64,000 nt of DNA from Irpex lacteus (Eukaryota; Basidiomycota; Agaricomycetes; Polyporales; Irpicaceae), in NCBI GenBank assembly GCA_001986395.2, contig MQVO02000028.1:248001-312000 (forward strand), written 5' to 3'. Position 1 is the stretch's first letter. Each line of letters opens with the position of its first letter. Below, piece after piece: positions 35,619 to 46,084 of the stretch. The notes beneath the pieces were generated by a model that did no database searches, was not told where the DNA came from, and saw only the letters and a program-made list of their open reading frames with translations. A program made the translations under genes and the position numbers.

Positions 35619-36946
35619 ATCTCGCTGGGATCGTCTTCATCACCCACACCAATGAACCTCCCCCAACAGTCCCAACCCCGCACCGAACCCCCCTGCGCCG
35701 CCTCTCCCAAGGCTCCCTCTCGCGGCTCTCCCGCTCCGGCGCCTTCCCCAACGCCCCACACGGCCTCGGCTTCCTCGAACCCGCCCTCAGCGAGCTCCTC
35801 GACGAAGTCGAAACTCTCCAGGGGAACGTCGATGGCCTGAGGAACCTGGGAGACGCGCTGGGAGTGTTCAATGAGAGCTTTGCGAGTTGGTTGTATGTGC
35901 TGGATATGAATGCGTTGACGACGGATTGGAGGCAGGCGCCGACGGGGGCTAGTTTTGAGCTTGCTGCGAGGAGGGCTGGTGAGTGGGCGTGCTCATCGAA
36001 TGTCTATGTACTCTCACGTGTAGCTGGGGATTTGTAGAGGAGGATGCACGCGCTGCGATGGAAGCCCTCCGCCTCGCCCAACTCCCCTCCCCCACTCCTC
36101 CCTCCATCTCCGCACAAGACACCTCCTCCACCCTAGACAGAACAACCCTCACCGACGCCGACAACACCATATCCTCCTTCCACCCATCCCACCCATCCCA
36201 CCCATCCAACGACACTACTAACGCACAACCAAAAAGCATACTCAAAAAGAAACCCACCAAACCAAAACTCTCCGCCAAAGAGAAAAAAGAACGCGCGCTC
36301 GAGATCGAGCGGATGGTGGTGTCGCTGCCGTTGGAGTTTCGGGGGAGCGAGCCTACGCTGAGACGGCATGTGGAGATGGTTATTGAGGGGTTTTTGGAGA
36401 GGGGACGGGGGGTTGGTTGTACGTCCATCAGTCTTTCTGCGTTCGACTCTTCTCACTTCGCGGTCGACTCTTCTTTGTCCATTCTTCTGCTCGCGTTCGA
36501 CTCTTCTTTTCACCTCGCGTTCGACTCTTCTTCTCACCTCGCGTTCAACTCTTCTTCTCACCTCGCGCTCGACTCTTCTTCTCACCCCACATTCAACCCT
36601 CTTCTCCTTCTCCTTCTCCTTCTCTCCGTCACTGTTTAAGACGATCACTAACACGATAACTGACACAACTCGTCACAGTGCCAGAACTAATAAAACCCCC
36701 CGACTTAAACCAAGCACGGGTGAACAAGTGTTTGATCGCGCTTGTGAATCGGAAGCTTGTGAGGAAGGATAATAGTACGGTGCGTCTCTTTCTCTGTTAA
36801 GCTCCTGCTGCTTGCTGATATTATTCGTACTGGATGCTTGCTGGTATTATTCGTACTGGATGCTTGTTGTTCGTCGATAATGATTACTGATGATGTTTGG
36901 GATGTAGGGAAGCGTGTTGTACCACTGGCAAGGTCTCCCTTCATGA
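35619..36946 (+). CDS. DAM1: DASH complex subunit DAM1
   Basis: DAM1 is a subunit of the DASH/Dam1 ring that couples kinetochores to spindle microtubules. Exons: to 35978, 36038-36415, 36679-36779, 36908-36946. Conserved core: RTPLRRLSQGSLSRLSRSG, GLGFLEPALSELLDEVETL, FNESFASWLYVLDMNALT, DWRQAPT; then a linker with HPSHPSHPS and KKKPTKPKL, and near the end PELIKPPDLNQARVNKCL, LVNRKLVRKDN and GSVLYHWQGLPS. The start is unresolved: the core frame has no ATG before an upstream stop, while an ATG at 35653 (MNLPQQSQ) is in the +1 frame. Either an upstream exon exists or there is a small frameshift near 35680; 35619 marks a possible TTAG acceptor. The 263-nt third intron is unusually long and repetitive. 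Confidence 0.82.
36440..36612 (+). repeat. 24-bp minisatellite in a DAM1 intron
   Basis: Four in-phase copies of a 24-bp unit, GCGTTCGACTCTTCTTCTCA plus CCTC, occupy 36493-36588, with degenerate units on both sides. They account for most of the 263-nt intron; the gene's other introns are much shorter. Confidence 0.85.
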
Positions 36947-38099
36947 AATGGGTCTCTCATGCTCTCATCCGATTGAGGGGCTCTACTTCTGGTGGTGTGT
37001 ATGATAGTGGACGAGTAGATGCAGAGGGATGGGGATTGCTGCGCGGAGAAGAAGTTACGATGAGCAGCACGAGGGGGTGATGGTAGTATGAGGGGACGGT
37101 AGTTGGATGGTGAGTTGGATGCGTGTTATCAAGCTTGGTGTTGGGTCCTCACTGATCACGTTGGATGCAGGGAGACGTGTACATCTTGTATTTATATCAT
37201 AATTGCCATCGTCGGCAGGAGTTGTCCCAGTCCTCGTGAAATGACAATATAGTAATGAAAGCGCGATGGAGGGCTCCAGAGACCGAGACAAGAAGTGAAA
37301 GTGAAAGTGAAGTGGATGCTCTAGAGGTGTATCAGCACACGAGCGTACCATACGCGCATGGAAACCCTGCCCGTACGAAGCTAACATAACGGTGAGTGTC
37401 TTGAATGCGTGTTGTTCTTGATGCTCGTCTCGTGTTTAGGAAAGCAAGTTGACCGCCTTGTACATATAGAATCTGACCGTTGCGAGATGAACTAGCCTTG
37501 GCCTCTGACAACATCGATGCAGCTGGGAGAAGTGAGGTGAATGCTGTTGGTCTTATCATGCGGACGTACTTGACTGCTATGTAGCAGGCTTATATGGGAC
37601 GAAGATAAGGGAGAAGGTGAGGGAGAAGGTGAGGGGCGTGCCTCGTACGTCATCTCACACCTCTGTTTATGTGGGAGGAGATGACAGGGCTTACTTGCAG
37701 TCAGGATCTCTGGGTACAATTGCAGTCTATGGAGCTCCTGAAGCCCTTGATTCGAAGAAGACGCGACATCGATACACGAGTAGATGGCATGCTTGAGGAG
37801 AAGTCAGATGCAGGTCATCTACAAGTTAGATCATGTCAATAGGCATAGGATCTGGTCGTCTACAGCCGGCCTTGATAAAGACATTATTGCCGACCAGCGA
37901 ATACTGGGAGTTGGAAGTGTGAGTGGTGAGCGCTGTTCGTGTTATCGTGCAGGCGTATTTGTCTGCTTATATGCTTTCCGGATAGCGGCGGCGAGGCGTG
38001 TTTCGTAAGTCGTGTCACGTTTTATTTGACGGCGATGGTACTCACACTCCTGCCAGGATATTACCGCAATCGAGGATTCTTCCACCTGTCATCGCAACG

Positions 38100-38545
38100 C
38101 ATGATCGAATGTCTACAGAGGAAAATACTTGTACTACGATGGAGCCTTTCCGACAAGCTCAAACCCTTCCCTACCGGTCCACCTGTACAAGATGCATCCG
38201 CGTTAGATTGTGCATCCCACCCATCTCGACACCTTCATAACACAACTAAATGGCCTGCTGAAGAAGAGGAGACGTAAATGAAAATCGTCGGCTGAGGATA
38301 AGGAAAAGGGGCGCGCCATGGAGGTCAAGCGGATCAAGCTTTCGTTTCCTTTGGAGTTTAGGTGTAGTGATCTATCGTTGGGAAGATATATCGAGATGGT
38401 GATTGGAGGTATTTTGGATAGAGAGGGGAGGGCCATTTTTACGTTCAACTCTTCTTCATCTTGGAGTTGAGGAGATAAAGAGAGGATTGTTGACGCGACT
38501 CGTTTTAGCGACGGAACTTATAAAGCCCCCGAACTTGTGAATGAG
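38100..38545 (+). pseudogene. Decayed DAM1 copy (exons 2-3 equivalent)
   Basis: Matches to DAM1 appear in order: EENTCTTMEPFRQAQTLP (DAM1 EEDARAAMEALRLAQLP), a HPSRHLHNTTKWP linker, AMEVKRIKLSFPLEFR then SDLSLGRYIEMVIGGIL (DAM1 ALEIERMVVSLPLEFR, SEPTLRRHVEMVIEGFL), one leftover minisatellite unit (GTTCAACTCTTCTTCA), and TELIKPPNL followed by a stop. Frames shift between the pieces. Confidence 0.7.
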
Positions 38546-39214
38546 ACACGAGGACCACTTGAAAGCGGGAGCGTCCGAGCCGTGTTGGTTAGAAACAACT
38601 CCGACTCGGTCTACTCTTGATCTTCAACTTATGGCATTTGGACATCCACATCGATATTGGCTGCAGATGAACTAGCCAAGATGAAGCGAGTGCTGGATGT
38701 TTGAGGTGAGTGCTATTGGGCTCATCATGTCCTTACGTGTACCTAGCTTGTATGCTTTCTACATGACTAAGAAATATGAGAAGCGTGCCCCGTAAGTCGT
38801 GTTATTTTGATATGCTGGAGATGTCACTCAAGCACGCTCTCTGGGTACAGACAATTATGGAGCTCGCGAAGTCCCCTGGTTCAAAGATGGCATCGATGCA
38901 CGAGCAGATACCTGAATGAGGAAGACTACGACGCAGGCCAGAGACAAGTCGTACGTGTGGAATCTGGCAATTTGAACTTGAACTGGCCTTCATAGAGACG
39001 TCATTGCTGACCAGCGAATACTAGGAGTCGAAGGTGTGATTAGTGAGTGCTATTCACCTTACCACGCAGACGTGCTTGCTTATATGCTTCTCGGGACAGC
39101 GGCGGAGGTATGAGAGAGGCGTTCCTCGTAAGTCGTGTCACGGCTTTTGTATCGGAAATACTACTCACACTCCTGCCAGGGTGTCAACGCAGCTTTGAAA
39201 TCAGCTCATCGAGC

Positions 39215-39300
39215 TACCTGATCTGAATCAAGCCTGTCCTTTGATTACTCTGGTGAATAGGAAAGTTGTACGAAAAGAACATAGCTGTATTACGTTAATA
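39215..39300 (+). pseudogene. DAM1 3' fragment, second decayed copy
   Basis: ELPDLNQACPLITLVNRK, then VVRKEHS, aligns with DAM1 IKPPDLNQARVNKCLIALVNRKLVRKDNS, with a three-residue deletion. It lies in the next unit of the tandem array. Confidence 0.65.
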
Positions 39301-39809
39301 CGGTATGTCAAATATCTGTCGTCATCTCTGGATGTCCTTAATAATCTCTTCGTTTTCAGGAATTCCGCTTGTAACAAGGTACGAACTGAAGCGATTGCAT
39401 TAATGGACGTGCAGATTCACTGGAAATGGCAGATGTACGCCTTCATGCGGGAGCGTTCGAGCGGCATATCACTCTAATACAGGCCAGAGACAAGGATAAC
39501 CGACCGGCGCCGTGCATGTCCTCTGAGGGTCGCAATCTCTTGCCAGGTCATTGTCATGCATGTGGCATTTGGCCATCCACCCGAGCTGCAGCTCTGACCA
39601 TGATTGAAGGAATCAATCAGCGAATACTAGGAGCTAACAGTGTGAGTGCTCTTGGTTGTATTGTGCAGAGGCTTATATGCTTGTATACAGTTTAGACGGC
39701 ACAAACATGGGAGAGACGTGCCCTTACCTCGTCAGTCGTAATTCGTTTTCTGTGTCGGAGATTGTACTCACACTCCTGATGTTAACGCAGTTTTAGAAGT
39801 CATTGAGCC

Positions 39810-39875
39810 TGAGCCCCTGATCTGACTCAAGCCAGTATGACTGAACGGTTGATTCTCTCTCGCGAATTGTTAATA
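39810..39875 (+). pseudogene. DAM1 3' fragment, third decayed copy
   Basis: PDLTQASMTERLI corresponds to DAM1 PDLNQARVNKCLI; the reading frame is lost just after it. Confidence 0.45.
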
Positions 39876-40842
39876 GTAAACCCGTGCAAAAGGGTAAAAA
39901 ATGATGCAGTACGTGAACTGCGTTGCTGTCTTTGCTAGCTGTTGATGATCATCTTGTCTTCAGCGAAGCGTAGTGTATCTTCGGAAAGTTCTTCCTGCTA
40001 GAGGCTAGTTTGATGAATCCGAGCTGTATAGATTTCCAACTCAGATTGACTGGTTTCGCCATCTTTATGACTTGCGATGTGATCTGGACCTGATGGAAGG
40101 ACTGGTACTTAATACTGAAGGAGGTTGTGAGTGTCATTAACCCTATGGATATGTAGACGTATCTGGCTTATATGCTTTTCAGATGGCGAAGATACGCTAT
40201 ATGCACCACACATCACCTCTATTCAATAATCTGCTCACGAGAGTGTGAGAAAGCGTAAAATCTCATCTCAAAGATGATCATATCACACTGGACGATCAAC
40301 ATCTGTGTGGCTCCTCCGGCGGTCAGCAGCATTGAAATTGGCAGGCCACTCCTATGCGCATGGGGTTTCACGTGAGCTGCGAGATGAACCGACATTGTTG
40401 AGACCGATAAATGGGTGTTCGGAGCTGTGAGTACTACTGGGTTCATTATGAAGACGTACCTAGCTCACATACTTTTCAGTATACAGATTACTCTATCATA
40501 TGAGCAAGCGTCAAATTTCAAAGATGATCATATCACGTTCAAGAACCACTATCAATGCAGTCCCTGCAGCGGTAATCTGCGCCATCCAGGTAGGCTGTGC
40601 ATTCTGTGGCGGCATAGACAGTTGGCTGATTCTGATAATCCAGGACGAGCTTAGTGGCTTTGACTTTCTGTTCTTCTGTTCTTGCAGCTCACCCGTACAT
40701 TGATCATCATGAACTCCTCCCGTTATCATCTTATAGATTCCGAGTTCAACGAAGCTAGACGAACCGTATCCGCTCCCGCGGGACTGCACGGACGTCCCTC
40801 TCTTTGTGTCTGGATCGGACTCGTATAGCGCCCTGTGGATAG

Positions 40843-41892
40843 ATGCAGGTCATCGCCGCAGACTCGGGTATGATGCGACGCGTGCGAAGAGCATCTGCTT
40901 CAGAGATTGTTCCTAACGTTTTGGATGAAGCGCTTTTTGGTTATCGTAAGTCTGTTATAACTTGTGCATCATTGATCCCCTCCTCATTCTTACTCTCTGC
41001 TTCAACTTGAAGCAGGCCAGACCGTACAACTGGAGTCGACTCCTCCTGACTGCGCGAACTTTCGTCCTACTGTCGTTACAGGAACCATAGGTTGGAAGGA
41101 TTTCTTGTGAATCGACCGTCACAGAACTCACTCACGTTTTGACTCTCAGAGCGACCGCTCCAACCTTTTGTCGACCTCAAGGAGAGGTACGACCCACCGC
41201 AAGACTCCTTCTCAACGCCACAGTATATGGCAGCCAAAAGCCTTCACCCTGGCGTTATAGTCGCCATCGTTCTCGCTTCGCTCTTTATTGCAATTGGACT
41301 GTTCACGTTCTTCTTCGTCAAATCTCGACGCTCGCGTCGTCGATTGACTGCACTGAATGAAAAGCCGTATGGAGAAAAGCCGCGACGACGGCGACGCCAG
41401 CAATTTGTCAAGTTAATCTGTGAGTAGACGATCTAAATGATCGGACTATCGTTACAAACTGACAGCCCATCATGATGTCGGGTACGTTATGTTGTAGGCT
41501 CCCAAGATAGGAGTGAACCATCGCAGAAGGAGCGAACAAGCCCCACATATATCCTCCCAGTGTTCTCAACGCACGCAACCATCAATCGCGAACCCTCACA
41601 ATCCACTACCCCAAACACCACCCAGACCCAAGAAATCACGGCCCCAACACCCTCAGTCCTCTTTACATCGGTGATATACACCGGCAGCGGTGACGTCGCT
41701 CTCACAGATAGATATAGCACCCCGATGGGCTCCCCACGGACTTCGTATCAACATGGGATCTCCCAGTCGAGGAGGATGCGTTCGTCGCAGATGATTTCGT
41801 TTACGGATCGGTCGTGGGAGGACGATTGGGTGCATATCCCTCCGAGGCGGCCGCCGTCGGCGAAACTCAAAGAAAGATGTCAGACGGCGTAG
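40843..41892 (+). CDS. Single-pass membrane protein with basic juxtamembrane region
   Basis: Exons 40843-40945, 41013-41090, 41150-41419, 41498-41892; 281 aa. An N-terminal part of about 120 residues (GQTVQLESTPPDCANFRP) leads to one transmembrane helix (PGVIVAIVLASLFIAIGLFT), then a strongly basic stretch (VKSRRSRRR, KPRRRRRQQ) and a Ser/Thr/Pro-rich cytoplasmic tail ending KLKERCQTA. This layout resembles fungal wall-sensor-like or orphan type I proteins, but I see no signal peptide at this start, so an upstream exon may be missing. No named family. Confidence 0.65.
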
Positions 41893-42362
41893 CTGATATA
41901 TTTTATTGTGCGTAAATATGCATTATCGTTATTTATTTGTCGTCTGACATCCTCTTATAGATTGTGTACACTACAAACGATGATTATTTGCATAATTCAA
42001 TGCAAACCACTCTTGCCATGAGCAACTTCGTTCGACTTCGTGTGGTGACCTTAGCCGGGCCACAACGCTCAAACATAGACGTAAGACAGGTGCGTGGCCA
42101 AATATGATCAGTGAATCCCAATCAGGATGGACGGTCAGCAAATGTCAATGCTCTTCTGTCTGTTACCATACATGCACAAGCTTTGGCACACATGGAATGG
42201 CAATCGACACTCTCGGATAAGAGAGACGATCGTAGACCGCTGACTTATATTTAACCTTCAAGTTGATTCTGCAACGTTTTCACCATTCCTGGCATCCGTA
42301 CTTGACTCGTTACCGGGTATAGTATGCGGCCTTTTGGCTACATTATCGAAGCTAACCGCAGA
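41893..42362. other. Intergenic
   Basis: About 0.47 kb between the membrane protein and the SDR remnant; nothing supported. Confidence 0.5.
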
Positions 42363-42369
42363 GTCTTGC

Positions 42370-43265
42370 GGACAGTACATCACGAGGGATTAGTCTCGAA
42401 CTCGTGAGGCAGCTTATAGCTTCGTCTTCCGACGAAGTTCGTCCGCACGATCGTCAAGTTGCCAGGAACAGCAACGCCAGAAACGCGCTGCACGGCTTGG
42501 AGCTGTGTACTAGTTCTATCGAAAGCATTGAAGGTATCATGAAGCCCGTGCAAGGAATCCTCGGAGGGCGTGGATTAGACTACCTTGTCAATAACGCTGC
42601 AGTCGTGAGTTCTTAATTCTACGCTGCGTCGATAAGAGCAGCAAATGTCGGTGCTGTTTCGGAAGAACTACCGTTCGCCCATCCTGGTCACTAACTATTG
42701 CCCTTTCAATGTCGACAGAACTTGGCGATCGACGCAACCTTCGACTTCAAGCCTGCTGACCTGCTCATAGTCCTTACCACAAACGTCGTCGGCCCAGCCC
42801 ACCTCTCGTAAGTGCTGCTTCCTCTTATCGAGAAGTCTCATAAGAAGTTCATACGACTTCTCGAGTGGAATTGCCAGCATGGTCCTCGATCGTCCACCGT
42901 GAGCTGCGACGTACATTATTAGCAAGGCTGCGATTCATTTATGCTAGTGCGTGGTAGAGTCTCCATGCCACCTACATAGACAGCGCTCATCTCATCTGTG
43001 AGCGTATCTCCTGCAGACTCATAAGCAAGCGAAAGCAAAGCGGGCACTGACTGTTATCGCTATTGACCCTGTTTGGTGTAAGACAGGTTATTACAGGCTT
43101 CTCAACTCCAGGCAGACGGGTATTAATGTGCTGCTGTGTATAGAGATGAGCGGACCCGACGCGAATCTCGAGCCTGCAGAGAGTATCGAAGGACTCGTGG
43201 ATCGATCGAAGGTGGAGGATAGCGGGAGGTTTTTTGCCTACGCTGGCAAGGAACTCCCATGGTGA
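42370..43265 (+). pseudogene. Broken short-chain dehydrogenase/reductase
   Basis: Readable SDR pieces in order: TSRGISLELVRQL (cofactor-loop region, normally GASRGIG), IMKPVQGILGGRGLDYLVNNAAV, an intron at about 42606-42719, FDFKPADLL and TNVVGPAHLS, LLPLIEKSHKKFI, FSSGIASMVLDRPP (SSG of the active site), KQAKAKRALTVIAIDP, and the end GRFFAYAGKELPW. TAA at 42809-42811 falls where the family has Gln. A frameshift lies near 42855, between KKFI and FSSG. The cofactor glycine motif is also degraded and the YxxxK region is missing or scrambled. An enzyme is unlikely. Confidence 0.75.
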
Positions 43266-43562
43266 CGCCAGATGTTTGCGATGGATCGAGTTCCATTATT
43301 TCGTACGATAGGACCAAATCACTGTACGATTTTAGCTAACCGTGCCAACGAGGGCACGATTATCTGTCACGGCTCCGTAATCATGATCCAGGTCGTTTTC
43401 AGGTCACTAGAGGTTATGAGCCTGTAAATGGTAGTGAATCCGATAGATGGGAAGCGTTATACATCGTGAGACCATATGTTATATTCGAGTGTCCTAAGTA
43501 CCGTTACAGTCAGTCAAGGTTCTCTCAGCGCTCGATACTAACTAATCACTCACATCATACCA

Positions 43563-45180
43563 TCAAAGTTTCGGTTTCGACCCACCATAGCTGTTGCGTA
43601 AGGTTGACCCCAATACACCGTTCGATGCCAGTTGCGCAATGTTCGAGTCGCCCAGCCCAGCCTCCTTTAGCACCTCCACCGTATGCTGCCCAGGCACTAA
43701 CACTCCCTCTTCCGGGCGATAGGCAGGGAGTGGACGAGCTGGCGTCCTTGACAATCGAGGATGAGGCGTAGGAGCTGCTTGTTCACTCGAAGCCAGCTGA
43801 GCGGCTTCAACGGCATTGAGAACAGGAAAGACGCATGCATCAGATCCTATATAGGGTTGTCAGTCGATACACTCTCGAAAGGAAAGGATGGGGCGATATA
43901 CCCTTGAAAATGTCCTCCCAGTAGTCTCTATCGTAAAGTTTGAAAGCCTTTTCGAATAAACTCTTCATCTGCGGCCAAAGCTCTGTGTTGTGCTGATCCT
44001 CCACCAAGAGCTCCAAGCCTTGCGTTGCTAGATATCCATCCGGGAGAGCCGCAAGGAATTTTTCCAGAAACACCTTGTAGAATTCAGGCTCAAGGCATCC
44101 AACTGACATCCATCGCCCGTCTGCACATGTATAGACGTTGTAGAATGGAGCGCCTCCGTCGAGTGTGTGCTGCATTCGTGTAGTGGGAACCTTTGACCCG
44201 GCCTCCGGCGAGGCAGCAAATGGCTGAAGTGGCGAACGAACCTTGTACGGCCATTGCATTGCTGCGAGTAAGGGAAAAGTTGATAGATAACGTGTTCCTG
44301 AAACCTGTTTGATGATGAGTCGGCGGAATGTACCCAAAACGTGCGATACGATACCGACCATATCGACGCTAACGACTTGACCCAGTCCGCTCGAGTGACG
44401 CTCAATCAGAGCGAGCAAAATTCCGAGCGCACATAGAAGACCGCCTCCTCCAAAGTCGGCAACGAGGTTGAGTGGAAAAGCTGGTTTCTCCGTGTCGCCT
44501 GGGAACATCTATTAATCGACGTTAGTGCCTGACAGTTGCAAAAGATCGTCACCCACTGAGAGCACACCACTCAACGCTATGTAGTTGATATCATGGCCTG
44601 ACCGGAGGATTCAGTGTTCAAGAAGCTTTCATCAATCGTTGACCTTGTACATACCTGCCTGGTCTGCGAAAAGAGCCCATGGTTAATTATGCTGTCGAGT
44701 TCCTATCTCTGAAGTTTGTTACGAACCTGAATGAGCAAAACTATGCAGGTATCATATGAGTTATGTTGTTTCTTCATAAGCATTGGCGACTGACCCCGCC
44801 AGTCGAGCGTAGACCAGGCTTTTATTTAGCCCATTATCTCCCAGGAACACGCTTGGACCAAGACCCAGCCTCTCAAGCACCCCGGTACGGAATGGGTCGA
44901 TCAAGACATCCGCCTTTGCTATGAGATTTCGTGCAGCTTCGAGACCGTCAGGATGCTTGACGTCGATGATAACTGACCGCTTGTGACGACAGAGCGTATC
45001 GACGTGCCTGGTCCCTGGGCGATCAAGCCGTACGACATCTGCACCCCAATCTGCCAGGACGAGGCCGGCGAAAGGTGCAGGAGCAAGACCTGCAAACTAC
45101 CATGCTTGTATTAGACGAGCAGAAGTCCGCGATAACAAGGCTTGAATTACCTCGATAACCTTGGTATGCTTCAGCGCCAT
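43563..45180 (-). CDS. Alpha-methylacyl-CoA racemase, CoA-transferase family III
   Basis: Converts (2R)- and (2S)-2-methylacyl-CoA so that branched acyl chains can enter peroxisomal beta-oxidation. Exons: 45180-45151, 45096-44795, 44740-44727, 44663-44655, 44597-44557, 44508-43902, 43846-43563; 428 aa, typical length. Catalytic pair: His120 in GHDINYIALSG and Asp150 in LVADFGGGG, the same 30-residue spacing as His126/Asp156 of the bacterial enzyme. The N-terminus ALKHTKVIEFAGLAPAPFAG is standard. The C-terminus SKPKL fits a peroxisomal PTS1 ([SAP]-[KRH]-L). Exons 3 and 4 are only 14 and 9 nt, and the loop they encode (GFAHSDQAG) is shorter than the usual GFGQxGPFADQAG. CaiB/BaiF-type transferase activity is the main alternative. 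Confidence 0.88.
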
Positions 45181-46084
45181 CACGCGATACTTAACTCGTA
45201 GCCTTCGAAATATCTGTTGCGTTGATACTCCACCTCTATGGCCGAGAGTCTCGTTCCCAGAGGTAAGAGCTGCCCACTGTTGGCAAACATGGCGGCCAGA
45301 GTGGGCGAAAGACTGGTGGCAATAAGTATTGAGACCGGTCACCGAGATGGCAGGACCCCGAAAACCTGGTTACGACAATAATCACGTGTGCTCTATCCAC
45401 GCTTAAGTTCAAGCGTTCGCGCCAGTTCAACTTGCCCTCTTGATTCTTGCCCTCTTCAGGTCATGTCGTGGCTGAGAAATTGAATCATGCGATGAGTCTG
45501 CAGATCATGTCTCAGGCCACTGGAACTAGCCGTGTAAGATATCGCTTGCTAAGTACTGTTTTTCTCATTCCCTTTATCGTGACTTGCGTGCGAAGCATGG
45601 AGGCTGACATGATTCCGAGTCCTCGAATCCTCATCATCGCTCAAGTAGTTCCCATCTCGCTGATGATTTGACAGATTTAATGGCATATCGGTGACGAACT
45701 GTCTGTAGGTCTCCGCACCTCATCACTGGTCTCCTACTAAGACAGCCTGCTGCACGTTATAGAACGTTGTAATCTATGATCCGCTTCACGAAGGCCCAAG
45801 CTCAGTTCGGTATTCGGCGTGTTGTATACAACCGTAACCGTTCACAAGATAACAGCTACGCGGGATACTGGGTATCAGGTTTTCGGTGGCCTGCTCTGGC
45901 CGATCACTCATCATCTACAGCCTGTGAAAGGAACCGCGGGTAAGATGGTTTCGATGACGGAAAGAACAGATCCATGATTGATGTTCTTCATCCATGAGGT
46001 AAAGTAAACTCCACACTCCCTATATGCAGAGCAATACAGCTGCTTGCAACTGTCGTATCGCCCACTGGCTGCTGAGCGGCCAAG
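45181..46084. other. Intergenic
   Basis: About 0.9 kb between divergent genes; likely holds both promoters. No further feature supported. Confidence 0.5.

Larger units (their letters stand above)
37480..40840. repeat. Degenerate tandem array of 0.6-1.1 kb units
   Basis: A series of shared blocks recurs in the same order: CTCTGGGTACA...GGAGCTC (37705, 38840), GACCAGCGAATACTRGGAGT (37893, 39009, with a diverged copy at 39614), GTGAGTGCT...CTTATATGCTT (37930, 38706, 39040, 39640, about 40120 and 40430), CGTAAGTCGTGT (38004, 38789, 39127) and ACTCACACTCCTG (38040, 39165, 39767). Spacings are about 1.1 kb and 0.6 kb. Some units carry decayed DAM1 3' sequence. No unit has an intact long frame. Confidence 0.7.

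Noticed and set aside
36440..36612. CRISPR-like regular repeats
   Set aside because: Units are directly adjacent with no spacers, and the host is a eukaryote; this is an intronic minisatellite.
42806..42860. GTAAGT at 42808 as an intron donor in the SDR remnant
   Set aside because: The DNA just after it (VLLPLIEKSHKKFI) is homologous coding sequence in the same frame, so TAA there is a stop, not part of an intron.
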